This document shows positions 1 through 9,920 of a DNA stretch of 64,000 nucleotides, piece after piece (within the stretch, counting starts at the first letter, position 1; every line of letters starts with the position of its first letter). Below the pieces are notes generated by a model. It did no database searches, was not told the DNA's origin, and saw nothing but the letters and a program-made list of their open reading frames with translations. Source of the DNA: Lepidodermella squamata (Eukaryota; Gastrotricha); contig JBLDXI010000015.1 of assembly GCA_047495785.1 (NCBI GenBank), positions 3,286,001-3,350,000 on the forward strand, in the 5' to 3' direction. A program made the position numbers and the translations under genes.

Positions 1-265
1 TGGTATCGGCGCAATGACTTTGCAGTATTGTGCAGTATTGTGATTTTCATGTGACAACTAATTAGGAAGTGGTCCCTAGTTCGACTTAGTTTTTTATCGC
101 TAGTATTTAAGCCCTTGTATTCATCGATGAACAATGATCGGTTCAAGTCTTCCTAAAGGAGTATGGACTAATGCCTGGCCAAGTCTTGACATTGCCATGG
201 CAGTTTGAGAACGCTTATCGGAGGAAAGGCTAAAGTTGATAAAGATTTGATGCATTCTGGAAAGA

Positions 266-293
266 AGGATGATTCGGGCGTTTATTCCGTTAA
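266..293 (-). pseudogene. tRNA-Ala 3'-half relic, copy 1
   Basis: On the minus strand this stretch resembles the T arm and 3' acceptor strand of the intact tRNA-Ala at 4425-4497. It keeps a TTCGGGCG core followed by ATTCCGTTA, then diverges before the anticodon arm. It sits in the same place after the U2 slot as the intact gene. It cannot fold into a tRNA and is a decayed remnant. Confidence 0.5.
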
Positions 294-323
294 CTGATAT
301 TACAAGCAACAAATTAAATTAAT

Positions 324-354
324 TAGCATAGCATAGCATAGCATAGCATAGCAT
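324..354. repeat. Pentanucleotide microsatellite (AGCAT)n
   Basis: About six head-to-tail copies of AGCAT directly downstream of the tRNA relic of the first unit. It is not present at the matching place in the second unit. Confidence 0.9.
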
Positions 355-475
355 TTTCTTTATTTTATCTTTTCCTTCATTAATTGATCAACAATAACAT
401 AACAAAAACAATTGAGTTCAAGTACAGAAACGAAGAAACAAAAATGAGAAGGAAAAATGATAAAATAAAATTCAC

Positions 476-677
476 TCCGGTGTACCAGTGTAGAAGATGG
501 ACATCTTGCCGAAAGGGGGATATAGGTAAGGGTCCCCCCTTATATCGTTTAAGTTTCCGCAGGGGTCAGGGAAAAAATCATAAGGGTCCCCCCTGTGGTT
601 AGGCTTCGAGCCCGAGGGCTCGAAGCAGGGACAATCCCCCCCGTCCCCCCCGCCATCTTCGACACTGCGGTGTACCC
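476..677. mobile_element. Candidate fold-back or MITE-like insertion
   Basis: A GC-rich ~200 bp island inside AT-rich sequence. Its ends form an imperfect inverted repeat: AGTGTAGAAGATGG near 485 against CCATCTTCGACACT near 651. Inside are two GGGTCCCCCC blocks and a near-perfect hairpin at 603-626 (11-bp arms GCTTCGAGCCC and GGGCTCGAAGC around GA). Nothing comparable lies at the matching position of the second unit, which suits an insertion after duplication. No target-site duplication was identified, so this stays a candidate. Confidence 0.4.
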
Positions 678-923
678 AATATCGCCGGGCGTGATGTAAA
701 TTTTGTTCACGCCAAGCGAACCGAGTGTCGGAGGAGGACCGGTAGCAAGCTACCTATCCTGATCGTCAACCTCAAAAACTCATCCTTACTCTGATATTTC
801 AATTTCACCAAAATAACTATGAATTTTTTGTCTCCAAGTAGTTCTATCCTGGGCCAGGGCGTCGGCCTCCTTCAACAATTAAATTAATTATAATCATCAA
901 TCGTAGAGTTATTGCTGATAAAT

Positions 924-1358
924 ATGGTACTGTTTGTCCGATCTGCTAAGGCGGCCGCGAAGAACGATGAACGTTATAAATGTCATTTTTGTGACTTCAC
1001 CCATATGACTAAGAAAGGGGTTTCGAAACACAGTCGAAGTTCGCATCCCGATGAAATTGCCAAGCTGCCGAATGCCGTGAAATGTCCATTTTGCGATGTG
1101 GCTTTCCCGAACGCCTTAAGCTTGCGAAGTCACTGCGCGGGAGCAGAGAAATGCCGTGGCCCTGAGAAACTGTGGAAATGTCGATTCTGCGATATGAGTT
1201 ACAATGAATTTGGAAAAAGGAATAGCCATGAGCGCCTGAACCACCAAGAATTGTTCGGATCGCAACCTGGTGCGCTGCAATGTTCGAAATGCAAGGATTT
1301 CGCATTGTCTAGACGAAGTCTGACCTGGCATATGAAAACTTGCGGCCTAGAACTTTGA
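924..1358 (+). CDS. Four-finger zinc-finger protein, array copy 1
   Basis: An open frame of 144 residues from the first in-frame ATG. The matching ATG is used in the second copy, and both predicted proteins are 144 residues. It encodes a single cassette of four fingers: residues ~19-40 C-x2-C-x12-H-x4-H, ~53-76 C-x2-C-x12-H-x6-C, ~84-105 C-x2-C-x12-H-x4-H and ~118-138 C-x2-C-x12-H-x3-C. The linker after finger 1 reads H-P-D-E-I-A-K-L-P, as in the six larger relatives at 4.7-17.7 kb. Those have an N-terminal CxxC region that is absent here. No intron is needed for the coding part; an upstream non-coding exon is possible. Nucleic-acid binding is inferred from the fingers; no ortholog is recognised. 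Confidence 0.8.
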   Translation: MVLFVRSAKAAAKNDERYKCHFCDFTHMTKKGVSKHSRSSHPDEIAKLPNAVKCPFCDVAFPNALSLRSHCAGAEKCRGPEKLWKCRFCDMSYNEFGKRNSHERLNHQELFGSQPGALQCSKCKDFALSRRSLTWHMKTCGLEL

Positions 1359-1714
1359 CCTAGAATCTAGAGCTCTGTTAGTCTGCTCTTCTCGAACCTC
1401 TTTCGCGATATATTTAATATATTTTATCACTGAATTCGCCTTTTTTATTCTTAGATGATAGCTGGATTAAACATTTATTAGGCTGATTCAAGATGGATTC
1501 TCTCGATTGTGAAAATTGTTGCAGAAATAGCACCCACATTTCGCAAATTGAAAACTCAAAGCTGAGTTCTGATGGTTGGAAATAAATTCTGTCGTTAAAC
1601 TGTTGCAATCTGCATAGCTTTTTCATTCGGAGGCCTTTTCTGTTGGGTACGATGAGTTTCGATGCAATTTATATTAGCTTTGATTCTTTTTTGCGTAGTC
1701 TCTCTCGACTTCCA

Positions 1715-1911
1715 TAGATGAAAATTTGGTTACTGAAATTTCTAACACAAATGATTGGATTTATCCTATGATCTCAGGATCAACCCTTGATGATGCTAAT
1801 TCCGTTTTTCATTAACCAAGGCTGAGCAGCTATTATATATGTGAATACTGTTGCTAATTCTGCTGGCGATTGATTTAGAACGCGGTCAGCTCGAAGTTCG
1901 TCATCCCTTTT
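1715..1911 (+). promoter_or_regulatory. Presumed U2 snRNA promoter, copy 1
   Basis: About 180-190 bp before the U2 5' end are almost identical to 3885-4078 before the second U2 gene, while sequence further upstream has drifted. The block near -55 to -20 (GGCGATTGATTTAGAACGCG and onward) is where an snRNA proximal sequence element is expected, and there is no TATA box at -25. The PSE assignment is inference from position and conservation. Confidence 0.55.
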
Positions 1912-2106
1912 ATCGCTTCTCGGCCTTTTTGGCTATGATCAAAGTGTAGTATCTGTTCTTTGTAGTTTAATATCTACAACGGCCTCCATGTGGGGCCTAC
2001 GATATTAGCCCTATTTTTGGCTAGCCGGGCGGGAGCAGCCAGCTTGCTGGACCCCGTCCACGAGTCGGCCCGGTATTGCAGTACCTCCGGGATTCGGCTC
2101 ACCCCC
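1912..2106 (+). ncRNA. U2: U2 spliceosomal snRNA, copy 1
   Basis: Begins ATCGCTTCTCGGCC and carries the branch-site recognition word GTAGTATC followed by TGTTCTT. Stem IIa is a perfect 6-bp helix (TTGTAG/CTACAA), stem IIb is GGCC-based, the Sm site is ATTTTTGG, and the 3' stem-loops include CCCGGTATTGCAGTACCTCCGG. A purine-rich GAAACTAAAAACAAA tract downstream resembles a 3' box. The segment normally reading GCTAAGATC reads GCTATGATC, and the first loop has an extra T. The 3' end is set by analogy to other U2 genes and may be off by a few bases. Confidence 0.93.
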
Positions 2107-2243
2107 TGAAATACGGGGGAATGAAACTAAAAACAAATTAGGAGCCGGCATTGTTCCTAGTTCTCGTTGCAAACCGATGTTTGAGAATGTCGCTAATCGG
2201 TGGAAAAGCTGAACTTGATAAATTATTGACGAAATCTGGAAAA

Positions 2244-2271
2244 TGGAGAATACGGGCCTTTATCCCGTTAA
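2244..2271 (-). pseudogene. tRNA-Ala 3'-half relic, copy 2
   Basis: Minus-strand match to the 3' acceptor strand and T arm of the tRNA-Ala at 4425-4497. The core reads ATGGAGAATACGGGC then TATCCCGTTA. Homology stops before the anticodon arm, so no tRNA could be made. Position relative to the preceding U2 gene is the same as for the intact copy. Confidence 0.6.
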
Positions 2272-2374
2272 CTGATGAAGCTAATAGCAGGCATGAAACT
2301 TCAAAGAAATTTCTTTTTTTTAAATAGTTTGAATATTTACTGCTAGTGAATGTGAGGAACAAGTTTAGATGGTC

Positions 2375-2410
2375 GATTAGGTGATTAGGTGATCAGGTGA
2401 TAAGTTGATC
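2375..2410. repeat. Short GATTAGGT-type minisatellite
   Basis: Four degenerate head-to-tail copies of an 8-9 bp unit (GATTAGGT, GATTAGGT, GATCAGGT, GATAAGTT). The remaining sequence up to 3100 shows no gene or structured RNA that I can support. Confidence 0.7.
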
Positions 2411-3135
2411 AAAAATCGAAGGTTATAAGGTTAGAACGCCCGAGTGGGGACTGTGGGATAGCTTGGAAAGAAAAATGTAAAGTTCAGATTACCGCAGTTT
2501 CCGAAATGCAAGCCTAAGCTGCACTGCAAAGAACATCAAAGTGCCGACAAAACGGTATCTGAATATTTTATTTAGGGTAAAGTCTCCTAATGACGATTGA
2601 GGAATCAATTGTGAAAGTTTGTTTCTCTACAATCGTCGAGTCGTTTTCGAAGCGGTTTGCGCTGGGATGTGCCAAGGGTCCCCTTAATCACCCCACAAAA
2701 GCTCACTATTGAGCAAAACAGGGCCGATGAGCAACTGTTGATAAGCAGAGGTGAGCCACAATTGTGCGCCATTGGGACCGTGCGTTTTTGATACCTAACT
2801 TCAAATTTAATGTGCACAACTCATGATTTTGACCTGAAAATGGCTAGATAGGGTAAATGGTCGGTAAATTGCCAAACTGCCAGAATCGGTTCGTCGAAAA
2901 ACCGTGAATCCGAACACGGCTTGGTTATGCACTACTAACAACTTCATTCTACGACTGTATGCATGGAATAATGACAAAATCAGATCTTAAGTTGAGATGA
3001 TTGATTTAAACCCAACATTCTTATTTTGCTTTAGTAAAATTGCATTTGAATACATTTGAGGTACAAATAAAATTGCTTTATAACAATATTTCAATTTTAC
3101 TCGCATTAATCGTAGGATTTTTACTAATCAATATT

Positions 3136-3570
3136 ATGGTGCTATTTGTCAAATCTGCAAAGGCGGCCTCTAAAAGCGATGAGCCTTACAAGTGTCAATT
3201 TTGCGATTTCACTCATGCAAGTAAGAAAGCGGTGTCGAAACACAGTCGACATTCTCATCCTGATGAAGTTGCCAAGCTGCCGAATGCCGTGAAATGTCCA
3301 TTTTGCGATGCGGCCTTCCCGGACGTATTGAGCTTGCGAAGTCACTGCGCGGTGGCGAAAAATTGTCGTGGCCCTGAAAGAATGTGGAAGTGTCGATTCT
3401 GCGATCTGAGTTACAACGAATTTAGTGCTAGGAATAACCACGAACGCCTGAACCACCGAGAACAGTTGGGATCGCTTCCTGGAGCGGTGCAATGTCCGAA
3501 GTGCAAGGATTTCGTGTCAAGTAAACGAGGTCTGACCTGGCACATGAAAACTTGCGGGCTAGAACTCTAG
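3136..3570 (+). CDS. Four-finger zinc-finger protein, array copy 2
   Basis: Second 144-residue copy of the array gene, starting at the ATG equivalent to that of copy 1. The open frame extends upstream, but the upstream extension is not conserved. All eight cysteines and the metal-binding histidines/cysteines of the four fingers are kept (H-x4-H, H-x6-C, H-x4-H, H-x3-C), while many surface residues differ from copy 1. That pattern suggests both copies stayed under protein-level constraint. The 3' flank down to the U2 gene is alignable with copy 1. Function unknown beyond probable nucleic-acid binding. Confidence 0.8.
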   Translation: MVLFVKSAKAASKSDEPYKCQFCDFTHASKKAVSKHSRHSHPDEVAKLPNAVKCPFCDAAFPDVLSLRSHCAVAKNCRGPERMWKCRFCDLSYNEFSARNNHERLNHREQLGSLPGAVQCPKCKDFVSSKRGLTWHMKTCGLEL

Positions 3571-3884
3571 TCTAGAATCTAGGGCTCTGTTTAGTCTATA
3601 ACCGTCCACCCTCTCGTTTGATATATTATTTAATATATTTTAGTACGGACTTTGTCTTTTTTATTCTTTGTTTTTAGATATTAAACTTTATTGGGCTGAT
3701 TCAAGATGGATTCTCTCGATCGTGAAGAGATTTGAGTTTCGTTTCTCAAAGCTGATTTCTAATGTCAGCCAGATTATCACTGTCGTAAAACTTGATGCAA
3801 GTTAGATCAGTTTTGGATCTGGTATTAATTCCTCGTTTGTCCTGTATTTTCTTTTCCTTTTTTGCGTAGTCTCGAATTCCATAG

Positions 3885-4078
3885 ATGAAAATTTGGTTAC
3901 TGACTTTTTTAACACAAATGATTGGATTTATCCTATGATCTCAGGATCAACCCTTGATGATGCTAATTCCGTTTTTTATTAACCAAGGCTGAGCAGCTAT
4001 TATATATGTAAATACTGTTGCTAATTCTGCTGGCGATTGATTTAGAACGCGGTCAGCTCGAAGTTTGTCATCTCATTT
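3885..4078 (+). promoter_or_regulatory. Presumed U2 snRNA promoter, copy 2
   Basis: Near-identical counterpart of 1715-1911. The conserved block includes GGCGATTGATTTAGAACGCG at about -55 and AAGGCTGAGCAGC further upstream. Both copies lack a TATA box at the expected place, as usual for RNA polymerase II snRNA genes. Confidence 0.55.
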
Positions 4079-4273
4079 ATCGCTTCTCGGCCTTTTTGGC
4101 TATGATCAAAGTGTAGTATCTGTTCTTTGTAGTTTAATATCTACAACGGCCTCCATGTGGGGCCTACGATATTAGCCCTATTTTTGGCTAGCCGGGCGGG
4201 AGCAGCCAGCTTGCTGGACCCCGTCCACGAGTCGGCCCGGTATTGCAGTACCTCCGGGATTCGGCTCACCCCC
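4079..4273 (+). ncRNA. U2: U2 spliceosomal snRNA, copy 2
   Basis: I see no difference from copy 1 across all 195 positions, including the unusual GCTATGATC and the Sm site ATTTTTGG. Identity of the RNA in diverged surroundings fits either strong selection or gene conversion within the array. The downstream 3'-box-like purine tract is also kept with small changes. Confidence 0.93.
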
Positions 4274-4424
4274 TGAAACACGGGGGAATGAAAACTAAAA
4301 ACAAATATCTATTCAGAAGATTTCAAGTGAATTTGTAAGATGGGTAAAACGATCGTAAAAGTTTTCATCTCATCACCGGAGTTAGAAGGAAAAATCACTA
4401 AAATATTGGTAAAATGTGGAAAAA

Positions 4425-4497
4425 TGGAGGATACGGGCGTCGATCCCGTTACCTCTCGCATGCTAAGCGAGCGCTCTACCATTTGAGCTAATCCCCC
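4425..4497 (-). tRNA. tRNA-Ala (anticodon AGC)
   Basis: The reverse strand folds into a complete 73-nt cloverleaf. The acceptor stem is GGGGGAT with ATCCTCC (one G-U pair) and discriminator A. The D arm is GCTC/GAGC, the anticodon stem CTCGC/GCGAG around TTAGCAT, and the T stem ACGGG/CCCGT with loop ATCGACG, a loop form known in animal tRNA-Ala. There is no intron and no encoded CCA. It follows the second U2 gene and is the only intact tRNA of the array. Confidence 0.97.
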
Positions 4498-4685
4498 GGC
4501 CTGAGTATTCATAGTTTAAGACGTGTTAAGGTAGCACTAACATTAAGCTGGCCACGTTATTGTTGGCATTGTTGCGTGTTATTGTCCACAAACGACCTGG
4601 GTCTCGTTACTACACGCTCTTGGCGCGATGATACAGTTTTATTCCTTTATTAGGCGAGAATTAAAACTTATTGCATTTCCATAAC

Positions 4686-6003
4686 ATGAAAGAACACTGC
4701 GCAGTCGTTGGTTTGTCTCCTAACCTCCACGAGTCAAATAACCGGCGGTAATGTCAACTATGAGCGGAATATCCTTATTTTACTTGCTTCATTCAGTCCC
4801 GACTCAACGTTGAATATTCGCTGTCCGGAATGTCTGAAAAATAATGGAACGAATACTATTCAAGTCCTTCTAGTTTCGGTCACCTCAGAAAACAACGAGC
4901 TATATGCGACCGAATGGAACGTTCTTAATTTCACGTACAGAGCTGATTAATCATTTAATTGTTGAATTTCACCAAGTTTTTATGGCAATTTAGATCAGGC
5001 TGTGTAGGTCTGGACTTCGCTTGCAAGGAATGTTTGAATTGCACACGTTTCGCTTTGAAAATTCAACCGTCGAAAGGAGAAGAAATTAAGGCGACTGATA
5101 GCAATCAATCACTCGCATTCTCGAACATTCAGTCCTCATTTCGCCTAAATCAGTAAGTTTTAGATATTGCGTGCCAAATTTCTTAAATATTCGAAGTAAT
5201 TTAGAGCTCTTCTCCGGATGTCTTACTGCTGTCCAAAGTGTGATAGCGAGTCCGACATTTCATTGGAAATATCTGAGCGCGATTCTGCCCCGATTTTTAC
5301 TAGTTTTCGAGCTGGAAATTCTCAAGGAAACGAGTACAAAAATCTTTAATTATTGAAAAATTATTAAAAATATGTATGTCTAGGACAAACAAGCTGTTGG
5401 CTGATTTGGGGCACCGATGTGCTCTTTGTAAGCATTCTTGCAGCTTGAGTCTGAGCTTTTTCGAAAAATTGGAAAGTGATGTCACATCTCTGAGGTATTT
5501 CCTTATATTTTTCTCGAATTTTGCTCGAAATTCCCTCCTTCAGCGCTAGAACAACGACGGTAAGCGTTGCGGATAGTGGGTTATCATCAATTGCTGGAAA
5601 AAATCAACAGGAGTCTGAAAGTGATGACCCTCCGATAACTGTGAAGCGTCGGAGAAGAAAGCCGACTGAGAGTGCAACACTCGTTTCTTGTTCGTGGTGT
5701 GCTTTCACGACGCGACAGTTGAGCAATTTAAGTGTTCATACTCGCAAGTGCCACCGTGATGAACTGTTGAGCAAGCCGAGCACGTTGGTTTGCAGTCGAT
5801 GTCAAGGAATTTTCGTGAACGAGCGTGGTTTGTTGTACCATCGGCTAAAATCGAATGGAAATTGTGAGGCACTGACTAAACGGTATCGCAACAAATTTGC
5901 TGAGAAAAAATGGCCGTGTCAACGTTGCAGTTCTGGCTACATCACTGAGGCATCTCTGAAAAAGCACGTCGAGAAGTACCATCCTGTTAAAGTATGCGTG
6001 TGA
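4686..6003 (+). CDS. CxxC-module / zinc-finger family gene 1
   Basis: Six exons by splice signals and frame: 4686-4747, 4797-4934, 4994-5152, 5205-5333, 5384-5494, 5544-6003 (352 residues). All five introns are phase 2. Exon 1 encodes the family start peptide with V-V-G-L-S-P. Exons 2-5 each encode one CxxC module (CPEC, CKEC, CPKC, CALC). Exon 6 has a basic linker (KRRRRKPTES) and three fingers (H-x4-H, H-x7-C, H-x4-H), then stops six residues later, so the fourth finger of the family is missing. It is the most diverged member and stands first in the cluster. Nucleic-acid binding is likely, function unknown. Confidence 0.78.
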
Positions 6004-6985
6004 AGGTTGTCCGATTTATGGCTGATCTGAATCTTGAGTTGAAATTGAAATTGATCATAAAATTGATTTGACAATCCGAATTTGTTCATAACTTGTCGAG
6101 TAACATTGAATAAATTTTAAAATTAATGGAGTCAATTGATGTCTTGTTGGCTTTCATTGAAATGCTCATCTTGAACCCATTTGAGCAAAAAAGGATTTCA
6201 TGATAAAAAGGGTACCCTCAAAAGCGAAGCTTCAGAGACGCAGGCGTTGTGTTTCCACCGAATGGATTTTCCAACGCACTCAAATGTTTCAGTCACAAGT
6301 TGTGATTTTCGAAAATGCAGCTGTCATTGGGCTTGGAACATTTTCTAAACTTGAAAATAATTTATCCTCGCAATCTTCTCCTTTTAATAATTATTCTGCA
6401 TTTTTCCACAAAAATTTAACACGAAGATACCCGAGCAGCATGCGACTACGACAGAGGGGCGTGCGGGGGACTGTATGCACTGCGTGCACGCCCCCGAAGG
6501 AGTTCATATTCTTTGAAGTTTCCTAGCCACACCGACTTTCTCGGTTCTCTCTGCCTCCATCCCTTTTGCATCCTACCTCGTAGTCCGTAATTTTGTTAAT
6601 TATCCCCGAATTTATTGCGGACATTGAAAATTTGCCGGTGAAAACGCGATAATTCGATAATTTTCGGTATTTTACCGGGTTGGACCAGATTATTCCGGAT
6701 TTTTTTCTGTCTCTATTCTCATGGCATTTTGAAGCTTTGTAAGACTTTTCTGGCCGTGGGATTAGCCTTTGCCTCTCATTTTTAAGATTCTGGTCCCTCT
6801 TTCCTTTGGTTTTCCTCTGTTTAGTTATGGGACACACTGCAATTTTTACTTTCGCTCAGTAATTTCTGGATTTCAAGGATCATTTATTCAAACTCTTGCC
6901 TCGTTTCTAAACTGCCTTGCTTTGCTAGATCAATTTATGTCTCTTTTCTGATCAGCTAATTTTATAAAAAAATATAGTTTATAAA
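6004..6985. other. Intergenic, between family genes 1 and 2
   Basis: No coding exon supportable. AATAAA at ~6111 could end gene 1. A GC-rich patch at 6445-6500 can form a 9-bp hairpin (GGGGCGTGC with GCACGCCCC). Just before the next ATG is an acceptor-like AAAATATAG (ending 6976) without a nearby donor. Confidence 0.5.
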
Positions 6986-9815
6986 ATGGATCAAGGACTT
7001 TTGATTGTCGGTTTGACCCCGTATGCCGGCGATCCTATGGCGTCTTGGTAGGTCCAAATCGTAGGCCATGAATCTTATTTAATTTCCACTGCACTTTCAG
7101 TCCGGAGACTCGGTTAACGCTTCGATGCACAAACTGCTCGAATGACGCTCTGACGTCGGCTGGTAATCACCTGGTCAATGTTTCCATGTCCTCGGAATCG
7201 AACGGATTTTTCGCACGAAAGTGGAACATTCAGAATTTCGGGTAAAAAAAAGTTGCGAATTTCGGTCCTGTTTTCGAGATGTTTGTTGTCTCAAGTTCTG
7301 CTCAGATATCGTACGCCTTCATCTGTAAGAACTGTTCTGCAAATTCCGACTTCATTTTGGAGTTGAAACCAGTTCGCGCTGATGCGACGCTGGGTGACTA
7401 TATGGAGAACCCTAAACGGTCAATTTCTATGACAAACATCGAATTCGACTTCCAGCTGAATCAGTTAGTTACAGTTTTATTAATTTCCCTCTCTTCATTG
7501 GATTTTCTAAAGCTTGGATGTGAAGTCGTCTTATTCGTGCCGAAATTGCGACAACGAAGCGCCTGTCAGCATATCGATCAAGTCCAGCCTATCAGCGCCG
7601 GTTTTCCCGTTCTTCCAGGCGGAAAAGCCACTTGAAGCGGAAAATGGGTCTTTGCTTTTAAATTTTCTCAATGTTTTAATTGATGTATAATTTTAGATCA
7701 AGCGCTTTGCACGCCGAATTGGGCTATCGCTGCAATCTATGTCAACACATGTCGAAAATTGCCATAAAGTTGGTGGATATGTTGAGCAAGCGAGAAGCTC
7801 CAGTTTTGCCTCTTAGAAGGTTGGAAAATAATCACCCATTTTACATGATAAATTTGATAATATTTGATTTTAAAGAATCGTAGCTCCTGATGCTATTCCT
7901 GTAGTTCCCCTGAGGCCGATCATACCCAATTCGCGGGAAACACCCCAACCTGTTCATTCAGGCTTGAGATCTGGCAGAAATGCCGAGGCGTTCGCATTAA
8001 TACCTGCCACCCAAGTGCGAGGCTCAACTACCGCCTTGGTTCCTTTGATCTCTAACCATCAGTCGACTTTTTTGCGACCGGCTGAATCCTCGTCAACACA
8101 GGCTACAACTCCATCGCCGATTCGTAAAAGGGCTGGGAGGCCGCTGAAGGAAAAGCCGAATTCATCCGTCGGAATAGTTGAAACAAGCTCAAATGCCGTG
8201 TTGAATCAGAACCGTATGTTGCGAATTTTCTACCTGTGAAATCATGAGAATTACTAATACCTATTCAAATTTTTAAATTTTGGAAAAGGCGGTGGCTACA
8301 GTAGAAACCGAATTTTGAGGTTTTATCCGGCAATTATTGACTTGTTTTATCTGGCAATCTAAATTACGACCTTAACCATCCAAGAATAAGGTCCACTCCA
8401 AACCAATTTCCAGCTAATTTAAACAGATCCAGGATGAACTCTTTGGCCGTAGATATTATTGAGTCGAATTTGAAATTGAACTTGATTAAATTAATTAAAT
8501 TAAATTAAATTAATAATTAATAAGATAAAATAAAATAAAAATAACGAAGTGTTATTTCATACATATTTATGTAACCTAGGGCTTGGTGCTTGGTTAGGGT
8601 TCTGGGTTAAGGTTAGGATTAGGTTTGGGTCGATTTTCGATTATTTCTGAAGTTCGCCTTGCACTTCACTATTTTCAAGCGGAAAAAATTGACTACGTTT
8701 TCGGAACTCCGATTTTTGTTTGAAAAACCGAAAACTAGTCCGCTGGCATTTCCTTCACGTTTCCAGCTCGAATTAAATGAAAAGAAATACGTATGAAAGT
8801 TCAACATTTCTTAAATATTAATGAATGAAAGATTGCTCCCTTAATTTAATTTAATTTACTTTTATTTTATTTTATTAATTAATTTATTCAATTTAATTTT
8901 GTATCTTATTTTTCTATTTTTCGACTTTTAATCTTGTTTTGTTTTTCAGATGGCAATGCGAAAAATCAAACTGATCTGAAGCCTGCCAAGTCATCGACAG
9001 AATTGAAGAACCAGTGCTCGCTGTGCCCTTTCAATGTTGTTCGCCTTAACAAATTTTGGGAACATATGCGAAATGTGCATCCGCAAGAAGTCGGCAAAAT
9101 GGCGGGTTCGACGCGCTGCCCTGATTGCAACCGAGTGTTTCAAAGTGCGAAAAGTTATCTGGTCCATCGTCGTCACAAGTCTGGCTGCCGCCGGGCGCCG
9201 TTTGTACCCGCTCGTCATCACCAGCAAACTAAGCCTCATAATAATCGAAAGCGATTGCCGTGCAAGTACTGCAGCGAGTCTTTCAGTGACCATGGTACCA
9301 GGCATACTCATCAGCGTAATTATCATGCTGATGAGCTCGAGAAATTGCCTCATTTTCGGCGATGTGACAGCTGCCCGTCTTTCTTCCTGAGTGAAAAGGG
9401 GCTGGAAAGGCACAAACTTTTTTGCCCGAAACCGATTCCAGCCGCCGAATCTAACTCAAAGAAACGTCTTGAATCATCCAAGCGTCCCGCCTCCCTTCGC
9501 CGACACGAGTTCATGAGTCATGATGAGACTGCGGCTAAGTTGCGCTGTGAGGACTGTGGAAACGTTTACCACTCGAAGCTCGTGCTGAAGCTTCACCGAG
9601 GACGCTGGAAAGGCAACTGCGCTTCGGACAAATCTTTGAACCACAAGTGCCGATTTTGCGGGAATAAGCACGCGACTGCGCAGGGTAAACGCAAGCACGA
9701 AGATGGCCACTTCTTCAAAGATGCAACTACGACGAATTCGATGACTGCCAACCCGCCGGTACCTAAACCGCCTGGAACTGAGCCGATTCCGGAGACTGTT
9801 GATATCGAAAACTGA
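6986..9815 (+). CDS. CxxC-module / zinc-finger family gene 2
   Basis: Seven exons: 6986-7047, 7101-7241, 7296-7463, 7513-7647, 7697-7819, 7876-8213, 8950-9815 (610 residues). The first five introns are phase 2, the last phase 1. The start peptide contains L-L-I-V-G-L-T-P. Modules: CTNC (exon 2), CKNC (exon 3), CRNC (exon 4), CNLC (exon 5). Exon 6 is a Pro/Ser linker with an AT-hook-like K-R-A-G-R-P-L-K. The last exon has the four-finger cassette followed by a partial second one (H-x7-C and H-x4-H fingers) and ends V-D-I-E-N. The long last intron (736 nt) holds simple repeats. Presumably nuclear and DNA-binding. Confidence 0.85.
8483..8550. repeat. AT-rich simple repeat (TTAAA/TAAAA)n
   Basis: Degenerate runs of TTAAAT, TTAAT and TAAAA in the last intron of family gene 2. 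A related TTTAAT/TTTTAT tract lies near 8838-8900 in opposite base composition, so the intron could form a loose AT hairpin. Confidence 0.7.
8591..8632. repeat. Degenerate telomere-like repeat patch
   Basis: About 40 bp of imperfect GGTTAGG/GGTTAAGG/ATTAGG words within the last intron of family gene 2. Units are too irregular to be a recent telomeric insertion. Confidence 0.45.
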
Positions 9816-9920
9816 CTTTGATTTTTGGCGCTTGAACAATTTTTATAGATAATTTAATCGGAATTTTCCCTTTGAATTTTGAACCTTAGGAATTGGATCT
9901 TTAGATTCGATTTTATCAAC

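Larger units (their letters stand above)
120..4290. repeat. Tandem array of a ~2.2 kb unit (zinc finger + U2 + tRNA relic)
   Basis: Two full units and the tail of an earlier one can be aligned by eye. The finger genes start 2212 bp apart (924 and 3136), the U2 genes 2167 bp apart (1912 and 4079), and the tRNA-like segments lie at 266, 2244 and 4425. The flank at about 180-300 matches 2170-2280. The finger CDSs differ at many positions, whereas the U2 genes and roughly 180 bp before them are nearly identical. The segment between the tRNA relic and the finger gene is not alignable and includes a candidate mobile insertion in unit 1. Confidence 0.85.

Noticed and set aside
4309-4512. 67-codon minus-strand frame
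   Set aside because: It reads straight through the tRNA-Ala gene; such frames are a frequent artefact over tRNA-Ala.
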